Shown: positions 18,078 to 27,462, numbered from the stretch's first letter. The stretch: 64,000 nucleotides of DNA from Pseudomonas sp. RSB 5.4 (GCF_037126175.1 NZ_CP146986.1:3004501-3068500); one strand, 5' to 3'. The notes: a model not told the origin generated them from the sequence alone. Numbers and translations are program-made.

Positions 18078-19397
18078 ATGTTTTTCAATCGCCATCAGTC
18101 CGCTCTCAACGACCTTCAACACACCATCACCGAACAGAATGGCCTGCTCGAAGCCATCAACCGCTCCATGGCGGTGATCGAGTTCGACCTCGATGGCGTG
18201 GTGTTGAAGGCCAATGACAACTTCCTCAAAACCATGGGTTATCGCGCCGAACAGGTGATCGGCCAGCCTCATCGCTTGTTCTGCACCCCGGAGTTTGGCC
18301 GTAGCGCGCAATACACCGAATTGTGGTCGCGCCTGAAAAACGGCCAGTTCCAGGCCGGCACCTTCGAGCGCGTGGACAGCAAGGGGCAGCCGATCTGGCT
18401 CGAAGCCAACTACAACCCGATCAAGGATGCGTCGGGACGCGTGGTCAAAGTGGTCAAGTTCGCCATGAACGTAACGACCAAGGTGCAGCAGGAAAGCGAG
18501 GCCAACGCCAAGCTTCAGGCAATCGACCGGGCGATGGCGGTGATCGAATTCAACCTCGACGGCAGTATTCTCACAGCGAACCAGAATTTTCTGACGCGCA
18601 TGGGTTACACCCTCGCCGAACTCAAGGGTAAACATCACCGCTTGTTCTGCCGACCGGAGCTGGTCAACAGCAGCGCCTATGAGGATTTCTGGCGGCGGCT
18701 GAACCAGGGTGAGTTGTTTCAGGGTCAGTTCGAGCGCGTCGACAAGCGCGGGCAGACTGTGTGGCTCGAGGCCAACTACAACCCGGTGTACGACGCCTCC
18801 GGGCGCCTGTGCAAAGTGGTGAAATTCGCCACGGACGTCACCGCCCGCGTCGAACAACATGAGCAGGATGCCCGCAGCGCCAGCGCGGCTTATCACATCT
18901 CCGTGGAAACCCGGAAAGTCGCCGAGCAAGGCACCCAGGTGATCCAGCAAGCGGCCAGTGAAATGCGGGAAATCGCTGACGACATCGCGCAGTCGTCGAC
19001 CTTGATCGCGCAACTCGGCGAACGCTCGGAGCAGATCACGGCGATCGTCAACACGATCCGCGCGATTGCCGACCAGACCAACCTGCTGGCGCTCAATGCC
19101 GCCATTGAAGCGGCGCGCGCCGGGGATCAGGGCCGCGGCTTTGCGGTGGTGGCGGATGAGGTGCGGCAACTGGCGGCGCGCACCAGCGGCTCGACGGCGG
19201 AGATTTCCAGCATGATCGGGCTGATTCAGAGTGAAACCCGCCAGGCGATCAAAAGCATGGAAGGCACCCGAGGGCGGGCAGCACAAGGCGTTGAACTGGC
19301 GGATCAGGCCGGCAGCGTGATTCTGCAGATTCGCGATGGCGCCAGTGAAGCGGTGCAGGCAGTGAGCATGTTTGCCAATGAGCGGGCGCCGGGGTGA
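18078..19397 (+). CDS. BdlA-like PAS-PAS-MCP cytoplasmic chemoreceptor (copy 1)
   Basis: The 439-residue soluble receptor has two PAS domains (about 25-125 and 147-247), each with the repeat block HRLFC then ERVD..GQ.(I/V)WLEANYNP, followed by a short MCP signalling domain with the conserved tip [20 protein letters not shown]. It lacks transmembrane helices. This architecture matches P. aeruginosa BdlA, which links c-di-GMP and biofilm dispersal. The longer frame from 17982 has no ribosome site. A paralogue of equal length lies at 52053-53372. Its last 11 codons are part of a 113-bp tandem duplication. Confidence 0.9.
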   Translation: MFFNRHQSALNDLQHTITEQNGLLEAINRSMAVIEFDLDGVVLKANDNFLKTMGYRAEQVIGQPHRLFCTPEFGRSAQYTELWSRLKNGQFQAGTFERVDSKGQPIWLEANYNPIKDASGRVVKVVKFAMNVTTKVQQESEANAKLQAIDRAMAVIEFNLDGSILTANQNFLTRMGYTLAELKGKHHRLFCRPELVNSSAYEDFWRRLNQGELFQGQFERVDKRGQTVWLEANYNPVYDASGRLCKVVKFATDVTARVEQHEQDARSASAAYHISVETRKVAEQGTQVIQQAASEMREIADDIAQSSTLIAQLGERSEQITAIVNTIRAIADQTNLLALNAAIEAARAGDQGRGFAVVADEVRQLAARTSGSTAEISSMIGLIQSETRQAIKSMEGTRGRAAQGVELADQAGSVILQIRDGASEAVQAVSMFANERAPG

Positions 19398-19589
19398 TCG
19401 CGGTGCTGAGGCTTTGGACCGAGTCGCGGCCTTCGCGAGCAAGCCCGCTCCCACAGGGAAATGCATTCCAGGGTGGGAGCATGTTTGCCAATGAGCGGGC
19501 GCCGGGGTGATCGCGGTGTTGAGGCTTTGGACCGAGTCGCGGCCTTCGCGAGCAAGCCCGCTCCCACAGGGAAATGCGTTTCAGGGTGG
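19364..19589. repeat. 113-bp tandem duplication covering the receptor gene's 3' end
   Basis: Units 19364-19476 and 19477-19589 are nearly identical (a few substitutions, e.g. GTGCTGAG versus GTGTTGAG). Each holds the last 11 codons and stop of the receptor gene plus one family A REP. GAGC at unit boundaries suggests slippage at a short repeat. Confidence 0.85.
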
Positions 19590-19610
19590 GAGCGGGCTTG
19601 CTCGCGAAGG
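19430..19610. repeat. Three REP units, family A
   Basis: Two same-direction copies (about 19430-19457 and 19543-19570) come from the tandem duplication; one inverted copy is at 19586-19610. The original pair was probably 19543-19610. Confidence 0.85.
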
Positions 19611-19671
19611 GGCCGTCAGCCTCGATGCAGGACTATAGTGACCTTCAGTCCCAAGTCCTGCCGAGCCGATC

Positions 19672-20205
19672 ATGACCACAGAAAAACCCGACACGCCCGC
19701 CACTGCCCCAGTCGATCACCTGCGTTTCCACCGCACTCACGCCCACTTGAACACCACTTTCGGCAACGACAAGTTCGCCCTGCGCGCCGAGGCGTTCGCG
19801 CGATTCTTCGGCACGCCGACGTTTCTGGGCGCGCAAACCCTGATCGTGCTGTTATGGGTTGCACTCAACGTGACGGGCGTCACCACCTTCGACGTTTACC
19901 CGTTCATTCTTCTGAACCTCGCGTTCAGCCTGCAATCGGCCTATGCCGCACCGTTGATTCTGCTGGCACAAACCCGTCAGGCCGCGCGCGACAAGGCGCA
20001 AGCGGATGCCGATGCACAGCACCGCGAAGCGCTGGCGGAGGCCAACACCGAACGTCAGGCGCAGGCAGCGAAGACCACTGCGCAACTGCTCGAGTTGTTG
20101 GAGCAGAACACCCAGCTCACCAAAATGACCAAAAGCCTGACCGAACGCATTGAGGGTTTGACCCGCGAGTTGCACGAACACATTTGCCAGACTCGCCAGC
20201 CCTGA
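19672..20205 (+). CDS. DUF1003 membrane protein
   Basis: The 177-residue protein has two membrane helices at about 55-75 and 80-105 (TLIVLLWVALNV; FILLNLAFSLQSAYAAPLIL), the DUF1003 core with AAPLILLAQTRQ. The tail from about 110 is a charged coiled coil. Family function is unknown. It abuts the convergent LysR gene. Confidence 0.85.
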   Translation: MTTEKPDTPATAPVDHLRFHRTHAHLNTTFGNDKFALRAEAFARFFGTPTFLGAQTLIVLLWVALNVTGVTTFDVYPFILLNLAFSLQSAYAAPLILLAQTRQAARDKAQADADAQHREALAEANTERQAQAAKTTAQLLELLEQNTQLTKMTKSLTERIEGLTRELHEHICQTRQP

Positions 20206-21084
20206 TCACGCCAGTCGCAGCGCCCGCCCGAGTTCATCGAACAGCGTGACCACCGAGCGCAACGCCCGGCAGTCCGGGCGGGTGAGCAACCACAGCGCGG
20301 TGTCATAACCGTGCAGCGGTTCGCTCAAGGCCTGTAAACCCTCGGTCATCAGAAAGTCCGGCAACGCCGCCACGCCCAGCCCGGCACGCACCAGTTCAGT
20401 GACCGAAAGCATGCTGTTGCAGCGATAACTCGGGATCACGCCGGGCAACTGTTGGCGCCGCCAGGCGACGGTCGGGTGATCGGGCAAAAACTCGTCCGGA
20501 GCAATCCAGGTCAGCGCCGCCAGATCCGTCGCATCAACGTTTTGCAGGTAACGCGCACTGGCGCAGACCCGGTAGGAAATCTTCGCTAATTGCCGTCCCA
20601 CCAGGTGCTCCGGCGGCGTACGCGTCAGGCGCAGGGCGATGTCGGCATCGCGGCGGCTGAGGTTGGCGAAATCGTTGGTGGTGCTCAGCTCGATGGTCAG
20701 CGCCGGATAGTTCGGCATGAACTGCGCCAACGCCGGTAGCAGCAGACCTTGCAGCACCGAATCGGTACAGGTCAGGCGCACCGTGCCGCTGACCACTTCG
20801 CCGCCCTGCTCCACGCCGATCCGCGCCGCTTCCAGTGCCTGCTCGGCGCGTTCGGCCTGCTCGGCCAAAGTCTGCGCGAGGGTGGTTGGCAGGTAACCGG
20901 CGCGGCTCTTTTCGAACAATTGCTGACCCAGCGCTGACTCCAGACGACGCACCGCGCGAAACACCGTCGACACATCGACCCTGAGCAACTGCGACGCCCG
21001 GGCCAGAGAGCCGCCACGCACCAAAGCGAGGATCAGCGCCAGATCCGGGTAGTCGAGCCGATAGTGCGTCGCTGCATTGATCAC
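20206..21084 (-). CDS. LysR-family regulator
   Basis: From a GTG at 21084 the product is 292 residues. The winged HTH is at about 8-65 (ALVRGGSLARASQLLRVDVS and FRAVRRLESALGQQLFEKS), followed by a periplasmic-binding-like effector domain. The open frame continues to 21168, but that extension lies over the direct repeats that look like its operator and would leave no promoter for the divergent gene, so the GTG start is preferred. It probably controls the divergent GATase-like/ABM operon and itself. Confidence 0.85.
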   Translation of the reverse strand: MINAATHYRLDYPDLALILALVRGGSLARASQLLRVDVSTVFRAVRRLESALGQQLFEKSRAGYLPTTLAQTLAEQAERAEQALEAARIGVEQGGEVVSGTVRLTCTDSVLQGLLLPALAQFMPNYPALTIELSTTNDFANLSRRDADIALRLTRTPPEHLVGRQLAKISYRVCASARYLQNVDATDLAALTWIAPDEFLPDHPTVAWRRQQLPGVIPSYRCNSMLSVTELVRAGLGVAALPDFLMTEGLQALSEPLHGYDTALWLLTRPDCRALRSVVTLFDELGRALRLA

Positions 21085-21091
21085 TTGGGGA

Positions 21092-21129
21092 AACGCCAAT
21101 ATTGAGTGCGTGAACGCCAATCTATAGTG
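21092..21129. promoter_or_regulatory. Direct repeats in LysR/GATase intergenic region
   Basis: AACGCCAATATTGAGTG and AACGCCAATCTATAGTG (21092-21108 and 21113-21129) repeat with a 21-base period, two helical turns. They lie between the LysR start and the divergent gene at 21191 and are likely regulator-binding sites. Confidence 0.5.
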
Positions 21130-21190
21130 AGCCCCAGTGATCGACAACTGCACACAGAGATTCATCACTCACTCAAATCAAGGAAATCCC

Positions 21191-21892
21191 ATGGACGCCA
21201 TTTCCATCGCCCTGATCGGCGATCACGACCCCCAAGTCACCGCCCACCAGGCAATCCCCGTTGCCCTCGGCCTGATCGCCGAGCAGAGCGGCCGCGATGT
21301 GCAATTCGAATGGCTGCCCACCGAGCAGATCCACGCCGATGCTCCGCTGCAAAACTTCGACGGTTTCTGGTGCGTCCCGGCCAGTCCCTACAAGAGTGAA
21401 GCTGGCGCACTCAGGGCCATCCGTTATGCCCGCGAACAACAGCGCCCTTTCCTCGGCACCTGCGGCGGTTTTCAGCATGCGGTGCTGGAATTTTCCCGCA
21501 ATGTGCTGGGCTGGGCCGATGCCGAGCATGGTGAAACGTCGCCGGACTCGCAGCGAGCGGTGCTCACGCCGCTGACCTGCTCATTGGTGGAAGCGGTGGA
21601 CAGCATTCATCTGGTCGCCGGCTCGTTGATTGCCAAGGCGTACGAAACGTCGGAGATTCATGAAGGTTATCGCTGTCGCTACGGTGTGAATCCGCAGTTC
21701 GAACGAGAATTGCTGACTCATCAGCTACACGCCGTGGGGCACGATTCGGCGGGCGACTTGCGGGCGATCGAATTGAAAGACCATGTGTTTTATGTCGCCA
21801 CGCTGTTCCAGCCGGAACGCGCCGCGCTCAAGGGCCAGATCCCGCCACTGGTACGGGCGTTCGTCGAAGCGTGCGTGGAGCAGCGCCCATGA
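21191..21892 (+). CDS. Class-I glutamine amidotransferase-like protein (CTP synthase C-terminal-related)
   Basis: The 233-residue protein is a lone GATase-like domain. FDGFWCVPASPYKSEAGALR (about 57) and the nucleophile elbow LGTCGGFQHAVLEF (Cys about 95) match the CTP-synthase-related family. No synthetase domain is attached. AAGGAAATCCC precedes the ATG. It overlaps the following ABM gene by four bases and is divergent from a LysR regulator. The in vivo reaction is not known. Confidence 0.85.
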   Translation: MDAISIALIGDHDPQVTAHQAIPVALGLIAEQSGRDVQFEWLPTEQIHADAPLQNFDGFWCVPASPYKSEAGALRAIRYAREQQRPFLGTCGGFQHAVLEFSRNVLGWADAEHGETSPDSQRAVLTPLTCSLVEAVDSIHLVAGSLIAKAYETSEIHEGYRCRYGVNPQFERELLTHQLHAVGHDSAGDLRAIELKDHVFYVATLFQPERAALKGQIPPLVRAFVEACVEQRP

Positions 21893-22203
21893 AACCGGAC
21901 GAAACCTGTTTCGCAGTGATTTTCACCTCGACCCGCACCGAGGGTGACAATGGTTACGCCGCGGCGTCCGAGCGCATGATGGAACTGGTCAGCGAGCAAC
22001 CGGGGTTTCTTGGCATTGATTCGATTCGCGGGGAGGACGGGGTCGGGATCACCATTTCGTACTGGCAGAGCGAGGCGGCGATTCTGGCCTGGCGCGAGCA
22101 TCCCGAGCACCGGGTGATTCAGGCGCGTGGGCGGGCGGAGTGGTATTCGAAATTTCAGACGCGGGTGTGTCGGGTGGAGCGGGAATACCGGTTTGGGCAG
22201 TGA
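21889..22203 (+). CDS. Antibiotic biosynthesis monooxygenase (ABM)-family protein
   Basis: The 104-residue protein has ABM-fold signatures: FAVIFTSTRTEGDNGYAAAS, then QPGFLGIDSIRGEDG and ITISYWQSEAAILAWREHPE. Such dimeric alpha-beta barrel proteins include small monooxygenases and stress proteins. The ATG overlaps the upstream GATase-like stop (ATGA), implying coupled translation. Activity is unpredictable from sequence. Confidence 0.85.
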   Translation: MKPDETCFAVIFTSTRTEGDNGYAAASERMMELVSEQPGFLGIDSIRGEDGVGITISYWQSEAAILAWREHPEHRVIQARGRAEWYSKFQTRVCRVEREYRFGQ

Positions 22204-22224
22204 CGATGGCGGCGTGCTGACTGG

Positions 22225-22378
22225 CCTCTTCGCGAGCAAGCCCGCTCCCACAGGTACAGCGTTTGGGCTTTGAATTTGGTTGTGTTCGCACTGGCCTCAT
22301 CGCTGGCAAGCCAGCTCCCACAGAAATTTGTGAACGCCACAGATCCAATGTGGGAGCGAGCCTGCTCGCGAAGAGGCC
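22225..22378. repeat. Cluster of three REP units, family A and variant
   Basis: One typical copy (22227-22252), one divergent copy (CTGGCAAGCCAGCTCCCACA at 22302-22321) and one inverted copy (22350-22376). Confidence 0.8.
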
Positions 22379-22399
22379 GCAACAGCCACTACAAAAACT

Positions 22400-22726
22400 T
22401 CAGCCTTTCACCAGACTGCGCACCGCCACAATCTCCGGCACCTCAACCTTGCTCATGTACACCCGCAACGGCTCGGTGATGTTGATCCGGTCATCAATGT
22501 TCTGATCCAGCAACAACTGGATCAGCTCACGCTTCAGGGTCATGGTCGTATCCGAAACCCGCGCCCAGACAAATTCGCTGGTGGGAATGATGCCGTCATC
22601 GGCGACGTCCATGCCGAACGAGTCTTCGCTGAAACGCACGATGTACTGGCCGGTCTTGCGGTTGAGGCCGACAAAGCCCTTGAGGTCATCGGCGGCCTGA
22701 CAGATGAGTTGGGAAGTGATGCGCAT
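22400..22726 (-). CDS. Hypothetical protein
   Basis: The 108-residue protein (from MRITSQLICQAADDLKG) is soluble with no signal peptide. It has regular beta-strand-like stretches (KTGQYIVRFSEDSFGMD) and ends in a basic tail. No family recognised. Codon use is typical of the genome. The ATG at 22726 is preferred over 22738 on length. It is divergent from the glpQ-type gene, 222 bases away. Confidence 0.6.
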   Translation of the reverse strand: MRITSQLICQAADDLKGFVGLNRKTGQYIVRFSEDSFGMDVADDGIIPTSEFVWARVSDTTMTLKRELIQLLLDQNIDDRINITEPLRVYMSKVEVPEIVAVRSLVKG

Positions 22727-22948
22727 GGTAAACCTCACGAAAAATCATCGATGGTTTACACGCAGGGCAAAAGACTCGGCCCGCCCTCTGCCGGGGCGTC
22801 TGCCACGGGCAAGCGTACTGCAAACCGCGCCACAAAAGTGCAGGAAAAATCGCTTTTAATACGTTTATGTCGGTCTGGCGATAGCACGCAATCGATTCAG
22901 TTGTTAAAAGGTACGTCTTTGAAAATGCCCTGCGAAAGGAACTCGAAC

Positions 22949-24076
22949 ATGCCCGCCACTTTCACCAAAAGCGCTCTCATGCTGAGCCTGATGCTCGGTT
23001 TCGGCCAGGCCCACGCCGCCGCCCAGACCAACATCGACGCGCTGGCCGCCGCCCATGGCATCCCGCATCCAGCCGTGATCGCCCACCGTGGCGCATCCTT
23101 CGATGCACCGGAGTCCACCGCCGCGTCCTACAAACTGGCCCGCGACCTCGGCGCCGATTACCTGGAAATGGACCTGCAACGCAGCAAGGACGGCGTGTTG
23201 TTTGCGCTGCACGACAACAACCTGCAACGCACTACTGATGTCGCCAGCAAGTTCCCTGAGCGCAAAGACAGCCCGGCCAATGCCTTCACCATGGCCGAAC
23301 TGAAAACCCTCGACGCCGGCAGCTGGTACAACAAGGCCTACCCGGATCGCGCGCGTCCGACCTACGCCGGCCTGAAGATCCTGACCCTCGACGAAATCAT
23401 CGACATCGCCCAGGCCAACCCGCAGCACAAGCCGGGCCTGTACATCGAAACCAAGGAGCCGCAGCTGTTTCCCGGCATCGAGCATGACCTCAAAGAGAAG
23501 CTGCAGGATCGCGGCTGGCTGAGCCCGGCCGGTTCGAAACTGGCCAAGAGCGAACTCGGCGTCGGCCAGGGCAAAGGCAAGGTGATCCTGCAGACCTTCG
23601 AGAAAAACAGCCTCGAATTGCTGCAAAAGGAAATGCCGCAAGTGCCGAAAATCCTCCTGCTGTGGGTTGGCGAAGGCAGCATCGAGCCGAAGTCGAAAGT
23701 GACCTTTGCCGAGTCCGGCGAGAAGGACAAGAACGTGTTCTACGGCAAGCAAGAGCCGAAGTCCGAAGCCGAATTCAAACAATGGGTGGATTTCGCCAAG
23801 TCGCAGGGCGCCATCGGCACCGGCCCGTCGGCCAAGCTGACCAAGGGCGGCGACCAGAGCTATTCGGATCTGGTGCAACCGTGGATGAATAAATACACCC
23901 ACGACCAAGGCATGCTGGTGCACGTCTACACCGTCGATGAGCCGGTGGACTTCGAGAAAGTCATGGCGGCGGGTGTCGACGGCATCTTCACCAACCGCGC
24001 CAGCGAACTGTTGAAGTTCTACAAGCGCTCGGCGGCGGCCAGTGTTGATCAGGTGTTGAAGAACAACGGGTTCTGA
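22949..24076 (+). CDS. glpQ: Periplasmic glycerophosphodiester phosphodiesterase
   Basis: The 375-residue protein has a signal peptide (ending GFGQAHA-A) and the GDPD signatures IAHRGASFDAPESTAASY and YLEMDLQRSKDGVLFALHD, which supply the catalytic His pair and metal ligands. It hydrolyses glycerophosphodiesters to glycerol-3-phosphate in the periplasm. C-terminal MLVHVYTVDEP and GVDGIFTNRASEL fit the family. The ATG at 22949 is chosen from AAAGGA eight bases upstream and the signal peptide; longer frames are unsupported. An AraC-type gene starts directly after the stop. Confidence 0.93.
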   Translation: MPATFTKSALMLSLMLGFGQAHAAAQTNIDALAAAHGIPHPAVIAHRGASFDAPESTAASYKLARDLGADYLEMDLQRSKDGVLFALHDNNLQRTTDVASKFPERKDSPANAFTMAELKTLDAGSWYNKAYPDRARPTYAGLKILTLDEIIDIAQANPQHKPGLYIETKEPQLFPGIEHDLKEKLQDRGWLSPAGSKLAKSELGVGQGKGKVILQTFEKNSLELLQKEMPQVPKILLLWVGEGSIEPKSKVTFAESGEKDKNVFYGKQEPKSEAEFKQWVDFAKSQGAIGTGPSAKLTKGGDQSYSDLVQPWMNKYTHDQGMLVHVYTVDEPVDFEKVMAAGVDGIFTNRASELLKFYKRSAAASVDQVLKNNGF

Positions 24077-24760
24077 GTGAACACGCACACCGAGTGGACA
24101 GGCCGCCTCTGGCTGGGGCACGACTATGGCCTGATCCACGGAGTGTCGGGGCGCACCGCGCCCCATTCCCACTACGCCCACCAGATCATCCTCGCTCCCG
24201 AGCGTCCGGCCACCGTGCTGCTGGACGGCACGCCTGTCACCGCCTCCCCGCTGCTGATTGCTTCCAATGTGCGCCACGCGATTGTCGACGCGCCGGATCC
24301 GCTGTTTACCGTTTACGCCGAACCGCTGCTGTTTGATGCGCAGACGCTTGTCGATCGACTGTCTGCCGCCGAACTGTCGCTGCCCGCACTTGATCGCGCG
24401 ATACGCCAATGTCCGCGCCGCTCGCTGAGCGATCCACGCATCGAACGCGCACTGGCTGCCATCGATGCTTCGCTGATCGACAAAGTCGCGGCGCGCGCCG
24501 TGGCTGACGCCGCACATGTGTCGCTGAGTCAGTTGCAGCGGCTGTTCGTCAGTCAGGTCGGTCTGCCGGTGCGCCGACTGGTGCTGTGGCGCCGCTTGCG
24601 CCTGGCGATGGCGGCGATTCTGCTGGGCAGCCCAGTGACCGATGCGGCACATTCGGCGGGGTTTGCCGATTCGGCGCACTTCTCGCGCAGCGTGAAAAAA
24701 CTCTTCGGCGTCACCGCGTGTCAGGCGTTGCGGCGTATCGATTTGCAACTGCTGGACTGA
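24077..24760 (+). CDS. AraC-family regulator
   Basis: The 227-residue protein starts with a GTG immediately after the glpQ stop (TGAGTG). A cupin-like N-terminal part includes SHYAHQIILAPERPATVLLD. The C-terminal AraC domain has AAHVSLSQLQRLFVSQVGLP and AAHSAGFADSAHFSRSVKKL. Tight spacing suggests co-transcription with glpQ. The target and ligand are unknown. Confidence 0.85.
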   Translation: MNTHTEWTGRLWLGHDYGLIHGVSGRTAPHSHYAHQIILAPERPATVLLDGTPVTASPLLIASNVRHAIVDAPDPLFTVYAEPLLFDAQTLVDRLSAAELSLPALDRAIRQCPRRSLSDPRIERALAAIDASLIDKVAARAVADAAHVSLSQLQRLFVSQVGLPVRRLVLWRRLRLAMAAILLGSPVTDAAHSAGFADSAHFSRSVKKLFGVTACQALRRIDLQLLD

Positions 24761-24761
24761 C

Positions 24762-25640
24762 TCAACGGCGCAGCGCTGGCGGCACCACTGGCTCGCGACT
24801 CAACGTGACCGTCGCAAACGGATCAAGCAATTGCGCGGCGTAGTCACGGGGAAAATCCGGGCGGCTGCCAATTCCCAGATCACCCTGGCGGATCTGATAG
24901 TCCGGGGTGTAGAAACCGGTGCCCAACAGCCAGTCCCACAGCGTAAAAAACAGCCCGAAATTGACGTCCCCGGCCCGCCCGTACTTCATGTGATGAAAGC
25001 GGTGCAGCGGCGCCCAGGCGAAAATCCGGCGCAGTGGCCCCATGCGGATATCGACATTCGAGTGCTGCAAGAGCAGTTGAATGGCAATGGCAAACGCCAG
25101 TAACGCCGCGACCTGCGAGGGAATGCCCAGCACCAGCAACGGTAGCAGCCCCGACGTCGCTTCCAGCAGTTGATGCAGCGGATGTTTCATCAAACCGTTG
25201 AAACCATACAGTCGCTCGACACTGTGATGCACCGCGTGCAGCCGCCATAGCCACGTCACGCGGTGGCTGGCGTAATGCATCAGGCTGATCCCGGCGTCGG
25301 CAATGAATATCGCCAGCGCCAGCTGCAGCCATAACGGCCACTCTCGCGGCCATGCGCCGTCAATCGCAAAAAGCGTTACCAGGCCCGGCAATGCCAGCAG
25401 GCCCAGTGCATTCAGTGCTTCGTTGACTAATGCGTGCAGGATGTCGCGGCGCCGGTCACCGGCCGGATGGTTCCAGCCCGGCTCATAGGGCAGCGACCAT
25501 TCGGCAACAAACGAAACGAGCAGCGCGCTGACAAACAGCGGCAACAAGCACAACGTCGACACTTCCGACACCCAAACTCCGAACCCGATGAATCCGCCCC
25601 AGAACACTGGCGCGTACAACCCGGCAACCTTGCGTTTCAT
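24762..25640 (-). CDS. Sterol desaturase/fatty-acid hydroxylase-superfamily membrane protein
   Basis: The 292-residue protein has several membrane helices and the histidine clusters of the family: LMHYASHRVTWLWRLHAVHH (about 128), and HRFHHMKYGRAGDVNFG (about 215). These bind a di-iron centre for hydroxylation or desaturation of lipids. GGAGGTGCAC precedes the ATG at 25640, favouring it over the longer frame. It is convergent with the AraC gene. The substrate is unknown. Confidence 0.88.
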   Translation of the reverse strand: MKRKVAGLYAPVFWGGFIGFGVWVSEVSTLCLLPLFVSALLVSFVAEWSLPYEPGWNHPAGDRRRDILHALVNEALNALGLLALPGLVTLFAIDGAWPREWPLWLQLALAIFIADAGISLMHYASHRVTWLWRLHAVHHSVERLYGFNGLMKHPLHQLLEATSGLLPLLVLGIPSQVAALLAFAIAIQLLLQHSNVDIRMGPLRRIFAWAPLHRFHHMKYGRAGDVNFGLFFTLWDWLLGTGFYTPDYQIRQGDLGIGSRPDFPRDYAAQLLDPFATVTLSREPVVPPALRR

Positions 25641-25804
25641 GTGCACCTCCGTTGATCGAAGGCACAGCATGCGAGCGCGCGGCGAACGGCAATTGAACAA
25701 ACGACGCAATCGAACAAGGCCAATTAAGGGTGAATTAAGTTGCGCTGGTTAGTCTGGCCCCACTGAAACAGATCAACCCCATTCGATACCCAAGGAACGA
25801 AACG

Positions 25805-26110
25805 ATGAAAACTTTGACTGCCCTGTTCACCGCCGCCGCTCTGACCCTGACCGCCGGCCTGGCCCAGGCTGATGTGCGCGTCGACCAGATCCCGCAACTG
25901 GTGAAGGAAGGCAAGATCAAGTCGCTGGAGTCGATGAACGCCGAAGCGCTGAAACTGCACCCGGGTGCGACCATCACCGACACCGACCTGGATAACCACT
26001 TCAACGGTTACGAATACGAAGTCGAGCTGAAAACCGCCGATGGCAAAGAGTTTGACGTCGACTTCGATGCCACCACCGGCAAGGTGCTGAGCAACAAACT
26101 AGACACCTGA
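25805..26110 (+). CDS. PepSY-domain periplasmic protein
   Basis: The 101-residue protein has a signal peptide ending GLAQA-D and one PepSY domain, with YEYEVELKTADGKEFDVDFD and a final TTGKVLSNK typical of the family. PepSY proteins are thought to inhibit proteases or sense the envelope. AAGGAACGAAACG precedes the ATG. A strong terminator follows. Confidence 0.88.
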   Translation: MKTLTALFTAAALTLTAGLAQADVRVDQIPQLVKEGKIKSLESMNAEALKLHPGATITDTDLDNHFNGYEYEVELKTADGKEFDVDFDATTGKVLSNKLDT

Positions 26111-26124
26111 TACAACTCCACCCG

Positions 26125-26158
26125 AAAGCCGCACGATCACCGATCGTGCGGCTTTTTT
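26125..26158 (+). terminator. Intrinsic terminator after PepSY gene
   Basis: AAAGCCGCACGAT/ATCGTGCGGCTTT is a perfect hairpin ending in six U residues, 15 bases after the stop. Confidence 0.9.
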
Positions 26159-26270
26159 GCGTCCGTTTGCCGGCAAATCACGCGGATGCAGCCTGAAGGG
26201 ATGCCAAAACCGCCATCAGACCGCTAGTATGGCCCCCAATCAATCAACCAATGCAGCCGGGAACGATGGC

Positions 26271-27446
26271 ATGGGGCAGAGCAAAGCAGCAGACATCGCC
26301 ACCATCGGACGCATTAGCGCGGTGCCGGCCATCCTTCAGGTGATCCGCGAACTGACCGGGATGCGTTTTGCCGCCGTGGCGCGGGTCACCGAGGACTCGT
26401 GGACCACGTGTGCGGTGCTCGATCAACTGGAATTCGGCCTGCAAGTCGGCGGCGAACTGGATGTGGTCACCACCCTGTGCCACGAGATCCGCCAGTCACA
26501 TGTCTCGGTGGTGATCGACAAGGCCAGCGAAGACCCGCTCTACCGTGATCACCACACCCCGCGCCTGTACAAATTCGAGAGCTATATTTCGGTGCCGGTG
26601 TTCCGCACTGACGGACGGTTCTTCGGCACCATTTGCGCCCTCGACCCGATCCCGGCGCAGCTCAGGTCCAGCACCATCCAGAGCACCATGGAGTCTTTCG
26701 CGCGGATGCTCGCGTTGCAGATCGAAGCAGAAGAAAACGCGCAACGCACCGAAACAGCGCTGTTGCAGGAGCGCGAAACCGCCGAGCTGCGAGAACAGTT
26801 CATCGCCGTGCTCGGCCATGACTTGCGCAACCCGTTGTTCGCCATCAGCGCCGGCGCCGAAATGCTCCTGCGCAAACATCCGGAACCGGCCATCGAGGGG
26901 CGGGTGCGTAATATCCTTGGCAGCGCGCAACGGGCGACGCGGCTGGTGGATGACGTACTCGACTTTGCTCGCGGGCGCTTGGGCAAAGGCATTCCGGTGG
27001 ATATCCAGCCCTGCACGGACCTGACCGAAGCGGTGCAGCAGGTGGTGACGGAGATCCGCAACGTGCATCCCGGACGTACGATCAGTGCGTCCATTGGCGA
27101 CTTGCAGGGTGTGCACTGCGACCGTGGACGGATTGCCCAGCTGCTGTCGAATCTGCTGGCCAATGCCGTGGCCCATGGCGACCCGACCGGGGATATCGAA
27201 GTCATCGCTCAGGTCGAGCAAGGTGCGTTGATGCTGGCGGTGAAAAATCAGGGGCATATTCCCGATGCGGTCCTGCCGCACCTGTTCCAGCCTTACTCGC
27301 GCCCGACCGGCAGCGCGCCCCAGGCCGGGCTCGGTCTGGGGCTGTACATCGCCAGCCAGATCGCCCAGTCCCACGGCGGGCATTTGCATGTCGCGTCCAC
27401 CGCCCAAAGCGGCACGCTGTTCACCTTCAGCCTGCCGACAATCTGA
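26271..27446 (+). CDS. GAF-domain sensor histidine kinase
   Basis: The 391-residue soluble kinase has an N-terminal GAF domain (about 15-160; YISVPVFRTDGRFFGTICAL), a HisKA domain with phospho-acceptor IAVLGHDLRNPLFAISAGAE (about 183), and a HATPase domain with QLLSNLLANAVAHGDP (N box) and AGLGLGLYIASQIAQSHGGH (G2 box). No membrane segment is seen. No response-regulator gene is adjacent, so the partner is elsewhere. An in-frame ATG at 26229 would add 14 residues; the later ATG fits the family start better. Confidence 0.9.
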   Translation: MGQSKAADIATIGRISAVPAILQVIRELTGMRFAAVARVTEDSWTTCAVLDQLEFGLQVGGELDVVTTLCHEIRQSHVSVVIDKASEDPLYRDHHTPRLYKFESYISVPVFRTDGRFFGTICALDPIPAQLRSSTIQSTMESFARMLALQIEAEENAQRTETALLQERETAELREQFIAVLGHDLRNPLFAISAGAEMLLRKHPEPAIEGRVRNILGSAQRATRLVDDVLDFARGRLGKGIPVDIQPCTDLTEAVQQVVTEIRNVHPGRTISASIGDLQGVHCDRGRIAQLLSNLLANAVAHGDPTGDIEVIAQVEQGALMLAVKNQGHIPDAVLPHLFQPYSRPTGSAPQAGLGLGLYIASQIAQSHGGHLHVASTAQSGTLFTFSLPTI

Positions 27447-27462
27447 AACACACCACAGATCC

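Noticed and set aside
22904..24748. A 614-codon minus-strand frame opposite glpQ and the AraC gene
   Set aside because: No domain, His/Arg/Gly-biased composition typical of antisense frames, and the plus strand has a signal peptide, GDPD motifs and an AraC HTH.
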